From assembly GCA_000482145.1 (NCBI GenBank), contig AUXH01000097.1, positions 1 through 41,571 of the forward strand: 41,571 bases of DNA, read 5' to 3'. The notes beneath the pieces are model-generated. The model was not told where the DNA came from and searched no databases. It saw only the letters and a program-made list of their open reading frames with translations. The DNA is from Strigomonas culicis. Lineage: Eukaryota; Euglenozoa; Kinetoplastea; Trypanosomatida; Trypanosomatidae. Shown in pieces: positions 31,331 through 40,780 of the stretch (positions are counted from its first letter, which is position 1; each line of letters starts with the position of its first letter). The position numbers were made by a program, and so were the translations under genes.

Positions 31331-32009
31331 GCGGGCTTCCTTTCTTTTAATAGTCGTACAGAGCAGCATTTCCTTACACAGGCACCTGAGTGACAAGGGT
31401 GATTGCATTTTCAAGCTGATGAGCTTTGCTCGTACCTGTCAGCCTTTTTTCCCATACACTTCTAAGGCTATATATTGGGTCTTCCCTTAACTGCCTTACA
31501 CACGCACATATATTTTAGTGCGTGATCGAAGAATAACATTCAGAATATATAAACATGGAAGAACTACTGTTTAAAGAAACTAGTTTTTTTTTATTTCCTT
31601 CTTCTTTCTTTTCCTTTTGTTTACCCGACAGACCCCACAGCTCTGTATGTTCTCATTGCCCATCAGCATGCAGTTGCCTTAGATGCTTCTTTACCTCTCA
31701 CTTGCGTTTGTACTCCACATTTTCATCCGATTAAAAACTAACCAATGAGAAAAAGAAGACAATCCTATGTACATAACCATTTGCTTTATCAGTATGTAGA
31801 TATATACATGTTCTTGTTTTTATCTCTTCACTGTATAAATTCTGTTCTTCTCCACTTTTCTCTCTTCAGTTTGTATATCGTTTTTTTTTCATTTTTGTTT
31901 CACCCTTGTCCTTGAAAGAGCGTTCGGTATCAGTTAGAAAAACCCACGTTCTTTTCGACTCTCCCTTTAGCATAGATCATCCGTTTTTTTTTTTGTTTCA
32001 TCTAGACCA
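31331..32009. other. Intergenic region before the GCP2-like gene
   Basis: AT-rich, with T runs at 31585-31595, 31880-31890 and 31984-31995. No open frame with coding composition and no RNA gene was recognised. Confidence 0.65.
31983..32005 (+). promoter_or_regulatory. Putative spliced-leader acceptor of the GCP2-like gene
   Basis: A T-rich tract is followed by CTAG with AG at 32004-32005, four bases before the ATG at 32010. This leaves almost no 5' UTR besides the spliced leader. Confidence 0.6.
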
Positions 32010-34466
32010 ATGAGTACCGAGTGGAAGCAGTTTATCATTGTGTTAGAGTCCAAAGGGGTGACCTTTGAGCAGATCCGCGGTGCCTCCGACCGCGCCGGCG
32101 TGCTCGCGTCCATGGGCTTCACGGAGCCGCTGAAGCGCGCCATCCTGGAGACGGAGTGGCGCCGCCGCGTGGGTGACCTGGACGGCGGCGCGGGCGCGTC
32201 GCCGGGGGGCGTCGCGACGACGAGCGGCGTCTTCGTTCTCCCGCATGGCAGCTCTCCCGGCGGCGGCGGCAGCAAGCGTGCGAACCCGACGACGGCCGTC
32301 ACGCGCGAGGAGGCGCGCGCGCTGCTGCAGCAGCCGGACCGCGGCCTCACCGGCATCCCAGAGGAGCTGCAAGACACGGTGCTGACGGCGGAGGTGCTTG
32401 CGGCGGCGCTCGGCTTTGGCGGCGTGTACCTGGCGCTGAGCGGCCGCAGCGGCGAGGGCTTCTCCGTCAGCGACAAGGTGCCGCTGTCGATGCGGGGGTT
32501 GTGCCAGACCATTCTGCCGGTCGCGGACGCCTTCGTGGCGCTGCGGGAGGTGGAGAAGGCCGAGTACACCGGCAAGACGCTCGTCGCGATGGCGCTGGGC
32601 GAGGTCATCTCGGAGGTCTGCACCAGCTACGCGCACGAGATCACGAAGCTGACCCGCTGGAGCGAGGACAAGACGATGCCGCTGATGGGCGTTGTATCAG
32701 AGGTGCTGCGCGTCGGCCAGCACATGGTGCGGCTGCGCCAGCTGCTGCCGATGGACCTGCTGCGCACGGACGCGGCGGGCGAGGACGGGCTCTACGGCCA
32801 GCCGGAGGCGGCGAGCGCGCGGGCGCGGATGATGGACACGTACAACAGCCTGCTCGGCACCCGCATCCTGAACCACCTCTCCGGGCAGGCGGAGCGCAAC
32901 GCGCGGAGCAGCGAGGAGGAGGAGCTGCGCCTGCTGCTGCTGCGCCGCTCGCTCGTGCCCTATCTGCGCGTGCTGCACCAGTGGATGCACGCCGGCGTGC
33001 TGGGGGACCCCTACGGCGAGTTCTTCATCACGGAGAACGCCGAGCCGGCCGCCCGCAAGAGCCGCGTCGGCATGCTCTCCGCGGCTCAGCGGCAGCACAC
33101 GCGCCGGCTCTTCCCCGAGGCCGCCTTCTTCGGCCTCTACGGCATCAGCGGCGGGAACGAGATTGAGGCGAGCCCCGGGCAGCAGGAGGTGGTCGCCTTC
33201 GAGCGGCGCTTCTCCATGAACAAAAAGATGATCCCGAGCATCCTCGAAAAGCCGAGCCGCGTGGCAAAGATGATCTTCTTTGCCGGCAAGTACTGCTGTC
33301 TGCTGCGCGAGTACAACGGCAGCCTGCCGAACTTTGGGGAGGCGGCGGCGGACATGCTGGTGTGGACCGACGTGGACGACCTCCATCGCAAGATCCAGGA
33401 CTCGTTCGAGATCGCTAGCAGCGCCGTCATCCGGCTTCTCCTCAGCCCGCAGATCGACCTGCTGGGCCACGTCAACAGCCTCAAGTCCTACTTCCTGCAA
33501 AGCCGCGGCGACTGGATGGTTTCCTTCTTAGACGCCGCGGACGAGCTGCTGTCCAAGGCGCCGGACAAGGTCAAGGTGAACTCGCTGCGCGTGCTGCTGC
33601 AGGCCGCCATCGCGCGGTCGTGCGGCAACGACCCGTACCACGGCCTCATCGGCTGCAGCTTCTCGGACTCGACGCTGTCGACCATTGTGCAGCGCTTGCT
33701 GCGTCAGCAGGAGGGCGGCGGCGGGGGGGAGGGGGAGGGGGAGGGCGAGCTGCTGCCGGAGGCCGCGCCGCACGGGCGGTCGTCCGGGCGGCTGAGCTCC
33801 GGCGCGGTGGACGCGCAGCAGTGCGTGGAGCTGCTGCAGCTGGAGGTGGACCTGCAGTGGCCCATCACTCTCGTGCTCGATGCCGCGACGCTGCGCCGCT
33901 TCAACGCAATTTTCCGCCTCCTCACCGCGGTGAAGGTATGCGAGCGCCGCTTGAGTGCCGTCTTCTTCAACAACGAGGTGCTCGCGACGTTTAGCACCGC
34001 CTACGGCATCAAGCACCAGCTCGTGCAGTTCCTCCAGCAGTTTCACTTCTACGCGACCCGCTTCGTGCTGGAGCCGCAGTGGGAGCGGCTGCTGCTGCGC
34101 CTCGGGCAGTCGGATAGCGTCTTCGGGCTGTCGCAGGCTCTGCAGGACTTCTTCACGCAGGCGGAGCGCGGGCTCGTGCTGTCGAGCGCGCCGCGCTTCC
34201 GTAGTCTCAGCAAGGTGTTGGAGCTCGGGAACCGCCTGTGCGAGGTGGGCCTCCACAGCAGCACGGCCACGCTGCCGCTCATCGAGTCCACGCTGAGCTC
34301 GATCGAGGACAGCTTCTTGCAAGCGCTGTCGGAGCTGTCGTCCCCCGTCGGCGCCGACTACGCGCAGCTCGTGCCCTTGTTCACGTGGATCGACTTCAAC
34401 GGCTTCTATGCGCGCCATCACGTGTACCATGTGCAGAGCGGCGGCAGCACCGCGGTGACCGCGTAG
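32010..34466 (+). CDS. Gamma-tubulin complex component, GCP2-like (Spc97/Spc98 family)
   Basis: Expected to bind gamma-tubulin and help nucleate microtubules at the basal body and other organising centres. The 818-aa protein has the two-part GCP layout: an N-terminal domain at about 120-480 and a C-terminal gamma-tubulin-binding domain at about 490-800. Diagnostic stretches are VPYLRVLHQWMHAGVLGDPY (about 312-331), MIPSILEKPSRVAKMIFFAG, FLDAADELLSKAPDKVKVN and WPITLVLDAATLRRFNAIFR. The wording of these fits GCP2 better than GCP3. A Gly/Glu-rich low-complexity insert lies at about 570-582. The first 50 residues form a small predicted helical bundle, vaguely SAM-like, before a Gly-rich linker; its meaning is unclear. 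The start is the first ATG after the acceptor. Family membership is strong; assignment to GCP2 is likely but should be separated from GCP3 by alignment. Confidence 0.88.
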   Translation: MSTEWKQFIIVLESKGVTFEQIRGASDRAGVLASMGFTEPLKRAILETEWRRRVGDLDGGAGASPGGVATTSGVFVLPHGSSPGGGGSKRANPTTAVTREEARALLQQPDRGLTGIPEELQDTVLTAEVLAAALGFGGVYLALSGRSGEGFSVSDKVPLSMRGLCQTILPVADAFVALREVEKAEYTGKTLVAMALGEVISEVCTSYAHEITKLTRWSEDKTMPLMGVVSEVLRVGQHMVRLRQLLPMDLLRTDAAGEDGLYGQPEAASARARMMDTYNSLLGTRILNHLSGQAERNARSSEEEELRLLLLRRSLVPYLRVLHQWMHAGVLGDPYGEFFITENAEPAARKSRVGMLSAAQRQHTRRLFPEAAFFGLYGISGGNEIEASPGQQEVVAFERRFSMNKKMIPSILEKPSRVAKMIFFAGKYCCLLREYNGSLPNFGEAAADMLVWTDVDDLHRKIQDSFEIASSAVIRLLLSPQIDLLGHVNSLKSYFLQSRGDWMVSFLDAADELLSKAPDKVKVNSLRVLLQAAIARSCGNDPYHGLIGCSFSDSTLSTIVQRLLRQQEGGGGGEGEGEGELLPEAAPHGRSSGRLSSGAVDAQQCVELLQLEVDLQWPITLVLDAATLRRFNAIFRLLTAVKVCERRLSAVFFNNEVLATFSTAYGIKHQLVQFLQQFHFYATRFVLEPQWERLLLRLGQSDSVFGLSQALQDFFTQAERGLVLSSAPRFRSLSKVLELGNRLCEVGLHSSTATLPLIESTLSSIEDSFLQALSELSSPVGADYAQLVPLFTWIDFNGFYARHHVYHVQSGGSTAVTA

Positions 34467-34960
34467 GGCGCGCGTCGTGAGGCGCATCAATGTACTGGAC
34501 GACTTTGTGTCTTTGCGATGATGTGCAAAACAGTTGTTTTCCTTTTTTGAATCAACCTTCATCTTTAGTTTTGTTTGAATACCCACATTGCTCATAGAAT
34601 AACTATATATACATATATACATACATATGCCATACGCCTTTATATATGTTGGGGTATGCATCAGAATATGAAGAAGAAGACAGATATGCTCGCTTGACCC
34701 CCGCTTCGTTGCACTTGTGGTTACACGATTTCCTTTTCCTCGTTGCCTCTCTTTTCTAGCCCAGTTTTTGTACTTAACTCGCCCATAGACTTCTACAGGT
34801 TGTACGAAGGACTTGTCCACTTCGTCTTTTTTTCCTTTTAAATCATTTCTTTGCTATTCTTTTCTCCCCTTTTTTTTTCACCTTCCGTAGCTTCGCAAAA
34901 AAAAAAAAAAACATTGTATAAACCTATAGTACCCCTTGTCTATACCCACCTTCATTTCAC
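34467..34960. other. Intergenic region before the ARL8-like gene
   Basis: AT-rich with TA runs (34602-34650), a T run and, in the predicted leader of the next gene, 15 A residues at about 34897-34911. No gene was recognised. Confidence 0.65.
34862..34890 (+). promoter_or_regulatory. Putative spliced-leader acceptor of the ARL8-like gene
   Basis: A pyrimidine tract ends in CGTAG with AG at 34889-34890. The 70-nt leader up to 34961 contains a run of about 15 A and no ATG. Confidence 0.6.
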
Positions 34961-35503
34961 ATGGGTAGCTTTCTGGCGAAGCTGAAGGGTCTCTTCTCCG
35001 ACGACAAGAAGCTGGAGCTCTGCCTGGTGGGCCTCGAGAACAGTGGCAAGACAACACTCCTCAACGTGCTGGCGCTGGGCCACCCGGTGGAGACCTTCCC
35101 CACCATCGGCCTCAACGTGAAGGCGGTGAAGAAGGAAGGGGTGTGCATGAAGATGTGGGACCTCGGCGGCCAGGAGCGCTTCCGGTCCGAGTGGGGCCGC
35201 TACACGCAAGGCTGCGATTGCGTCGTGTACTGCGTGGACGCCGCGGATTACAGCCGTGTGGAGACGGCCGGCAAGGAGCTGGCGCGGTTGCTCTCGGACA
35301 GCGCGCTCAACGGCCTGCCGCTGCTGGTGTGCCTGAACAAGATTGACCTAGAGCCGCACATGAGCAAGGAAGAGTGCATCCAGATGCTGGAGCTGGCAAA
35401 GCTGAGCTCGAACCCGTGGGTCGTGGTACCTATCTCAGCGGTGCGGCAGATTAACATCGGCGAGGTGGTCGACTGGCTGGTAGGGCAGTCTCACGAGGAC
35501 TAA
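34961..35503 (+). CDS. ADP-ribosylation-factor-like small GTPase, ARL8-like
   Basis: A GTP-switch protein of the ARF/ARL family; ARL8 relatives act in lysosome and endosome positioning along microtubules. The 180-aa protein shows all nucleotide-binding motifs: GLENSGKT (24-31), the switch I threonine in FPTIGLN (46-52), WDLGGQERFRSEWGRY (66-81), NKID (126-129) and SA (159-160). The stretch WDLGGQERFRSEWGRYTQG, followed by VVYCVDAADYSRVE, and the absence of extra domains point to the ARL8 subgroup over ARF1 or ARL1-ARL3. Glycine at position 2 in MGSFLAKL could be N-myristoylated, although ARL8 of animals is instead N-acetylated. The glutamine of the WDLGGQ motif, needed for hydrolysis, is present, so the protein should be active. 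GTPase class is certain; the subgroup is an inference from the motifs. Confidence 0.9.
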   Translation: MGSFLAKLKGLFSDDKKLELCLVGLENSGKTTLLNVLALGHPVETFPTIGLNVKAVKKEGVCMKMWDLGGQERFRSEWGRYTQGCDCVVYCVDAADYSRVETAGKELARLLSDSALNGLPLLVCLNKIDLEPHMSKEECIQMLELAKLSSNPWVVVPISAVRQINIGEVVDWLVGQSHED

Positions 35504-35808
35504 GGTGCACTAGTGACAGGCCTCGTGTTGGATGGTTTTGCGTCTAACACTATACATTTATATATGAATGTCACTGTACCAAAAGAACACACACACACGT
35601 GTACGTGTATACAATCCTTACATTTTTTTTTGTTGTCTAATACTTCTTCAGTTTTCTTCTTGACTACGATTTAACGTATTGGCATCTCTCTCGCGTGTTA
35701 TGTCTGAACTTCCTGTGCCCTTGTATATAGTATTTCTCCTCTCTCTTTCTTTGACTGACCGCTGTTTTTTTTTCGTTAATCTCGTTTTCTGCTTCCTCGG
35801 TTTAGAAG
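35504..35808. other. Short intergenic region before the DEAD-box helicase
   Basis: T-rich, with a CA repeat near 35588-35598 and the acceptor of the next gene at its end. No gene was recognised. Confidence 0.7.
35764..35805 (+). promoter_or_regulatory. Putative spliced-leader acceptor of the DDX24-type helicase
   Basis: A pyrimidine-rich stretch ends in TTTAG with AG at 35804-35805, only three bases before the ATG at 35809. An earlier candidate is AG at 35650-35651. Confidence 0.5.
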
Positions 35809-38610
35809 ATGGCGAAGAAAGTGACATTCAAGGAACGTGCAAAGCGCACCAACCTCAAGCAGCGGCACAAGGTCGCGACGGACCTGCGGAAGCGGATGCA
35901 GACCAACCGCCGCTCGTACAACCGCTACGACCGCTTCGAGAACGATAGCCGCCCGATGGAGGAGCTCGTCGCAGACATCGCGCAGGGCGTGTCTGTCGCG
36001 ATGCCGGGCAACCACCTCGACGCGCGCGCCCTCACAGACCTGCTGCTCGTGTCGAACCCGCAGCCCGTGCGGGCCCCCACGCCGGCGGAGGCGCCGCCGC
36101 AGAGTAGGGAGGAGCTGCGGGCGCAACAGGAGAAGATCAAGCGGCGGCTGCGAGCCGTCAAGGAGACGGAGGACCCATGCATGGCGGCGCAGGCGGCCCT
36201 CCTGGCGGAGCAAGAGCAGCAGGCGCTGGCGGAGCGCGACGCGCAGGCGGCGCGCGGGCAGTCGCACGGCGGGCTGAACAAGAACCAGTACCGCCACCAC
36301 GGGCAGAGCCACGTCTTCTGGGAACGCGTCGGGCTGCACCCCCGTCTGCTGCGCGCGCTGCGGGAGCTGCACTTCACGCACCCCACCCCTGTGCAGGAGC
36401 AGGTGCTGCCGGCGGTGCTGCTGCCGGAAGACGCGGCGGAGTCCATGCGCAGGCCAGACGCCGCTGCCGCCGACACGACGGAGGAGGACCGCGCGCCGAC
36501 GGGTGAGCGCAGCCGTAAGAAGAAGAAGAAGCACACCAAGCAGAGCGAGGAGGCACCGAAGGATATCGTGGTGTCGGCCGAGACGGGCAGCGGCAAAACC
36601 CTCGTCTTCGCGATCCCCATCCTGCAGCAGCTGCTGGAGCAGCTCTACGGCAGCGAGGCGACGGAGCCGGCGGCCGCGGGTCGGAAGCGGAAGCGCGCTG
36701 AGGGGAAGAGCGGCCAGGCCACCGAGGCCACGCACGAGGAGGCGGACACTGCTGCTGCTCCGGTGACGGAGTTGACCCCGCGGAAGCAGCTGTCGCGCAA
36801 GGCCTTCAACGCGCGCTGTATGTTCGCCCTGGTCCTCTCGCCGACCCGCGAGCTCGCACTGCAGATCAAGGAGGCCTTTGTGCAGCTCACCAAGTTCACA
36901 CCCGAGGTGACCGTCGGCTGCATTGTGGGTGGCATGGCGGCCGAGAAGCAGCAGCGCATTCTCAACCGCCATCCCCACATCCTTATCTGCACCCCGGGCC
37001 GTCTGTGGGAGCTGGCGCAGAAGAACGAGGGCTGCTACCTCGGCCACAGCATCAGCCGCCGCCTGCGCTTTGTGGTGCTGGACGAGGCGGACAAGATGCT
37101 ACAGTCGGGCCGCTTCGAGGAGCTGCGCCAGCTGCTCGAGCGCATCCACTGCGAGATGCTTCCGGCCGGCTTCGTCCAGGAGCGGGAGGAGGGCGCGGCG
37201 ACGGGCGAGCTGCCCATCCAGGAAGGGCGCTGGGACCTCGAGAAGCAGAAGTTCGTGCCCTTCACCAAGGCGGAGGTGGAGGCGCGGGCGGCGGAGAAGG
37301 CCGCGCAGGAGAAGGAGAAGGCGGCGGAGGGCGGCGAGGATGAGGAGGAGGGGGAGGAGGGCGGTGAGGGGCGAAAGCGGAAGGACCAGCCACGGCCGGT
37401 CCCGATGCCGCCGGCGCCGGAGGCCGGCCACCACGTCACCACCTACGTGACCTCTGCGACGCTCTCCCTGCAGACCAACTACGAGCGGCGTGACATGAAG
37501 TCCAGCAAGAGCATCATCCGCACCTCCAACGCGGACGTGATGGGCCAGGTCCTGCAGCAGCTGGAGATCAAGCCGAGCAACGCCAAGATCTTTGAGCTGC
37601 AGCCGCAGTCCGGCGTGGTGGCCAAGATCAACGAGATGTACATGCGCTGCCCGGAGAAGAGCAAGGAGCTGTACCTCTACTACTTCCTGCGTACCTACAA
37701 GGAGGAGCGGAGCGTCATCTTTGTCAACGCCATCTCGATGCTGCGGCGCCTTGTGAAGATCATTGACATTCTGGGCATCCCCGTGGTCGGCCTGCACGCC
37801 GCGATGCAGCAGCGCCAGCGCCTCAAGTTCATGGACAAGTTCAAGGCCGGCACGATCCGCGTGCTCGTGGCGACGGACGTGGCGTCGCGCGGCTTGGACA
37901 TTGAGGGTCTCAAGTACGTGGTGCACTACCAGATCCCGCGCACGACGGACGCCTACATCCACCGCTGCGGCCGCACGGCGCGGTGCGGCGGCACCGGCGT
38001 CTCCCTCTCACTCGTCAGCGCGATGGAGCATGTGTCCTTCCGCAAGCTGATGGAGTCGCTGGGCCGCAAGGAGAGCGACCTCGAGACCTTCGCGGTCCAG
38101 CCCTCCGTCGTGCACCAGCTGAGCGCGCATCTGCGCCTCGTGCTGCAGATCGACAAGCTGCAGCGCGAGATTGACAAGTCGAACGCGAGCAGTCGCTGGG
38201 TGACGCGCATGCAGCGGGAGGCCGAGCTGGACACGGACGACATGGTCGACCCCGAGGCGACGGCGGAGAACCGCGAGAAGACGCGGGCGATCAAGGCGCT
38301 GCAGAAGGAGCTGCACCTCCTCGTGCAGAAGTTCAACGGCTCCTACGGCGGCAAGGGCGCCTTCCGCACCGGCGCCCAAGCCCTCGGGGCGAAGCTGGCG
38401 GAGCAGAAGCTGATGGAGCGGGCCGAGCGGCAGACCTTTCAGGTGGCCGCCGCAGCGCCACCGGCGTCCGCAAAGGCCCGCAAGCGCGCGTTCGTGATCC
38501 CGGAAAAGCGGAAGGCGACGGTGTTGGACGTTGTCACAGGAAGGGCCACGCACGATGCCACGCTGGTGACCGCGCCGCCCAAGAAGAAGAAACTGAAGCT
38601 GGACAAGTGA
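35809..38610 (+). CDS. DEAD-box ATP-dependent RNA helicase, DDX24/Mak5 type
   Basis: DDX24/Mak5 helicases act in the nucleolus in maturation of the large ribosomal subunit. The 933-aa protein carries every DEAD-box motif: a Q-motif region THPTPVQEQ near 190, motif I ETGSGKT (258-264), PTREL (345-349), TPGR (about 394), DEAD (425-428), SAT (549-551), ATDVASRGLD (688-697) and HRCGRTAR (718-725). Two large inserts are typical of this subgroup: a basic one after motif I (about 285-330) and a charged one after the DEAD motif (about 430-545), here with a Lys/Glu/Gly-rich segment. FLRTYKEERSVIFVNAISML and LHAAMQQRQRLKFMDKFK match DDX24/Mak5. The C-terminus ends in a Lys-rich signal (PPKKKKLKLDK), suiting a nuclear protein. 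The N-terminal 60 residues are basic. The reading frame is uninterrupted, so no cis intron is present. Confidence 0.92.
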   Translation: MAKKVTFKERAKRTNLKQRHKVATDLRKRMQTNRRSYNRYDRFENDSRPMEELVADIAQGVSVAMPGNHLDARALTDLLLVSNPQPVRAPTPAEAPPQSREELRAQQEKIKRRLRAVKETEDPCMAAQAALLAEQEQQALAERDAQAARGQSHGGLNKNQYRHHGQSHVFWERVGLHPRLLRALRELHFTHPTPVQEQVLPAVLLPEDAAESMRRPDAAAADTTEEDRAPTGERSRKKKKKHTKQSEEAPKDIVVSAETGSGKTLVFAIPILQQLLEQLYGSEATEPAAAGRKRKRAEGKSGQATEATHEEADTAAAPVTELTPRKQLSRKAFNARCMFALVLSPTRELALQIKEAFVQLTKFTPEVTVGCIVGGMAAEKQQRILNRHPHILICTPGRLWELAQKNEGCYLGHSISRRLRFVVLDEADKMLQSGRFEELRQLLERIHCEMLPAGFVQEREEGAATGELPIQEGRWDLEKQKFVPFTKAEVEARAAEKAAQEKEKAAEGGEDEEEGEEGGEGRKRKDQPRPVPMPPAPEAGHHVTTYVTSATLSLQTNYERRDMKSSKSIIRTSNADVMGQVLQQLEIKPSNAKIFELQPQSGVVAKINEMYMRCPEKSKELYLYYFLRTYKEERSVIFVNAISMLRRLVKIIDILGIPVVGLHAAMQQRQRLKFMDKFKAGTIRVLVATDVASRGLDIEGLKYVVHYQIPRTTDAYIHRCGRTARCGGTGVSLSLVSAMEHVSFRKLMESLGRKESDLETFAVQPSVVHQLSAHLRLVLQIDKLQREIDKSNASSRWVTRMQREAELDTDDMVDPEATAENREKTRAIKALQKELHLLVQKFNGSYGGKGAFRTGAQALGAKLAEQKLMERAERQTFQVAAAAPPASAKARKRAFVIPEKRKATVLDVVTGRATHDATLVTAPPKKKKLKLDK

Positions 38611-39109
38611 TGCATTGGCATTAAACAGTACCTAATTAAAACGGTTAATAATGGAAACCAATGATAAACAAACAAATAACACAAAACAACACAAAAAAGC
38701 AAAAAAAAAATAATAAAAGAAAAGAAAAAGTAAAGGTGAACTTTACTATTTCTCCCTCTTTCTGTCTCGCTTGGTTTATGTTGACATTAAATATGCATAC
38801 GTACACAACTGCGCCGTGTATTCGATTAAAAACAAAAACGCAACAAAAAAAAGCACATCACTTTAGCTTCCCTTGTATATTTGGTTGTTGTTCTTGACCA
38901 GCTCACGTGCCTTTATATATCTGATGCATGTAAAGCTCGACAAGGAGGATTCCTCTCCAATGCTCCACTTTTATTGCTTCACGCTTCTCCACCCTTCGGC
39001 CTTCTGCTCAGCATAACGCAACGATATAAGCAACACCAGCACCAGAAGTCCGTGTCTCTCTTTTTCCCTTTCTCTAGTTTTGGACTGCATTTTTTTTTCC
39101 TCGCCTCTC
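38611..39109. other. Intergenic region after the helicase
   Basis: AT-rich, with A-rich patches at 38660-38735 and 38827-38855 on the coding strand, unlike the T-rich gaps elsewhere. No gene was recognised. Confidence 0.65.
39052..39077 (+). promoter_or_regulatory. Putative spliced-leader acceptor of the small mitochondrial-type gene
   Basis: A C/T tract is followed by CTAG with AG at 39076-39077. The 32-nt leader to the ATG at 39110 has no other ATG. Confidence 0.6.
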
Positions 39110-39634
39110 ATGCGCCGTGTCTGCGCGGTGACGATGGCTGCTGCTGCTGCCGCCCGTGGCGGTCTCCATCGCGTGCCGTTAGCGGCGCCTAGAGCTCTGT
39201 GCGTGCCGGCCCGCGCCCTGGCTTCGCTCGTGGGCGCCCCCACCGCGATCCGTCGCTTTGACCTGAAGAAGCACGAGATGGAGAAGCGGCGGTTGCGCGA
39301 GCTGGAGAAGGCGGGCATCGACCCCGATGACGACGAGCCGTGGGTCGCGCCGGAGGAGCAGGCGCGGCTGGACGACGAAGAGGCGGCCCGCCAGGCGGAG
39401 GAGGAGGCGCGCTTGCGGGCGTACCTTGCGAAGCGCGACGAGGAGGACGCAAAGAAGCGGGAGAAGTTCAAGCAGTTCCGCGCGCGGCAGGTGGCGATGA
39501 GCAAGCAGCGGAAGAAGGCAAATGCGGAGCGCAAGGTGGAGCGCACCGCACAGCGTGGCGGCGACGAGGAAGTCGAGGAGGAAAACAGTGATGTCACTGC
39601 GGAGCCGTTACAGGAGGGTCCTCCAATGAAGTGA
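39110..39634 (+). CDS. Small protein with probable mitochondrial presequence and charged coiled coil, 174 aa
   Basis: Not recognised. The first 50 residues are rich in Arg, Ala, Val and Leu and lack acidic residues, as expected of a mitochondrial presequence; IRRF at about 47-50 could be near the cleavage site. The rest is highly charged. KKHEMEKRRLRELEKAGIDP (about 53-72) precedes an acidic patch (PDDDEPW). A long helix rich in Glu, Ala, Arg and Lys at about 80-145 is probably a coiled coil. The tail is acidic. Such charged helical proteins are common among accessory subunits of the trypanosomatid mitochondrial ribosome and respiratory complexes, but no family match can be claimed. The start is the first ATG of the frame after the acceptor; a TTG codon 10 codons upstream is not used. 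Confidence 0.75.
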   Translation: MRRVCAVTMAAAAAARGGLHRVPLAAPRALCVPARALASLVGAPTAIRRFDLKKHEMEKRRLRELEKAGIDPDDDEPWVAPEEQARLDDEEAARQAEEEARLRAYLAKRDEEDAKKREKFKQFRARQVAMSKQRKKANAERKVERTAQRGGDEEVEEENSDVTAEPLQEGPPMK

Positions 39635-40368
39635 GTGCCGGGGACGAGGGTGCAGTGGCGCACCAGAATGCCCCCTTTTCCCTTTCGACATACAACATCG
39701 GATCTTTACATTTGCTTTTCTTTCTGATCGAGTTTATATCACACCCAACGCGCGCTTGATCTTTGCGCTAAGTGAGCTAGTCAGTGCTCTGTCCTGTAAT
39801 CACATTTTACACTTCCTTTGTCTTTTTTTTGTTGTTGTTGTTATGAGCGACTGACACGAGGAGGCGACTTAATGACATGGAGAGATAAGAGAGGCAGCGC
39901 ACCATTACCGCCGTGAGCAGCTGAAGAACGTGTCTATGTTTCTCTCCTGACGTTTAGTAGAAAGCACATATTTTTTTTTTCCAATAAAACTGCCCAATCA
40001 CCTTCTGATCTGGCTACGACGCGGACCCTTAGAATACAAGGGAGTGTGTTTGGAGCATCGTAACTTATTCTGATTAAGATTTTGTTTTGTGATATAGGGA
40101 AATAGGTGCTTCGAAGCGAAAGTGCTCTTAGCTGGAGAGGGAAAAAAATTACACTCGCTTATCAGTGTGTTGGACTATGAATGAATGAAGAGAGTGCTGC
40201 TCGAACCCTCTCTTTTGTTGTTGTTTAACTGCGACGTACCTTTTCAACATGTATGCATTGTTGGATATACATATGTACCATTTTATTATTATTGTATTTC
40301 TTTTTCTCTCTTTCTCTCGCTCTCTCTTTTTTTATTTTTTATTTTCGCAAAAAGTAACATAATCGAAA
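39635..40368. other. Intergenic region before eL22
   Basis: About 0.7 kb, of more even base composition than the other gaps at 39850-40150, then T-rich. No tRNA, snoRNA or coding region was recognised by eye; a small non-coding RNA cannot be excluded. Confidence 0.6.
40298..40354 (+). promoter_or_regulatory. Putative spliced-leader acceptor of eL22
   Basis: A long CT/T tract at 40298-40345 is followed by the AG at 40353-40354. The 14-nt leader to the ATG at 40369 has no other ATG. Confidence 0.6.
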
Positions 40369-40755
40369 ATGGTCGCTGTTCGCGCTAAGGTTGGCTCCCG
40401 CAGCTTCATCCGCCAGAAGCAGCTCCCGAAGGGCAAGAAGACCTTCAAGATCGACTGCTCCATCCCGGCCACCGATGGCATCTTCACCGAGGACATCCTC
40501 TCCGGGTTCCAGCAGTTCTTTCAGGACAACGTGAAGCTGAACGGCCGCAAGGGCAAGCTCACCGAGAAGGTGCGCCTCGCGATGACGGACAACGTTCTGT
40601 CCATCACCAGCAACATGGCGTACCGCAAGAAGTACTTCAAGTACCTCACGAAGAAGTTCCTCAAGAAGAAGGAGCTCCGTGACTACATGCGCATCCTGTC
40701 CACCGACAAGGACACGTACAAGCTGAAGTACTTCGACATCAAGGACCAGGAGTAA
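40369..40755 (+). CDS. RPL22: Large-subunit ribosomal protein eL22
   Basis: A structural protein of the cytosolic 60S subunit. The 128-aa length and sequence fit eL22: FKIDCSIPATDGIFTEDIL in the N-terminal half, then VKLNGRKGKL, and the RNA-binding KKYFKYLTKKFLKKKELRDY toward the end, followed by the short conserved tail (RILSTDKDTYKLKYF). The first 25 residues are basic and little conserved between groups. Codon choice is even more uniform than in the neighbours, as is usual for a highly expressed gene. The 3' side contains an AT-rich inverted-repeat-like region. Identity is close to certain. Confidence 0.97.
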   Translation: MVAVRAKVGSRSFIRQKQLPKGKKTFKIDCSIPATDGIFTEDILSGFQQFFQDNVKLNGRKGKLTEKVRLAMTDNVLSITSNMAYRKKYFKYLTKKFLKKKELRDYMRILSTDKDTYKLKYFDIKDQE

Positions 40756-40780
40756 AGCAGTTGCGTTTGATTTGCTGTGT

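Noticed and set aside
35809..38610. Presence of the cis intron known from one trypanosome DEAD-box helicase gene
   Set aside because: The frame is continuous through all motifs, and this helicase is of DDX24/Mak5 type. There is no need for an intron.
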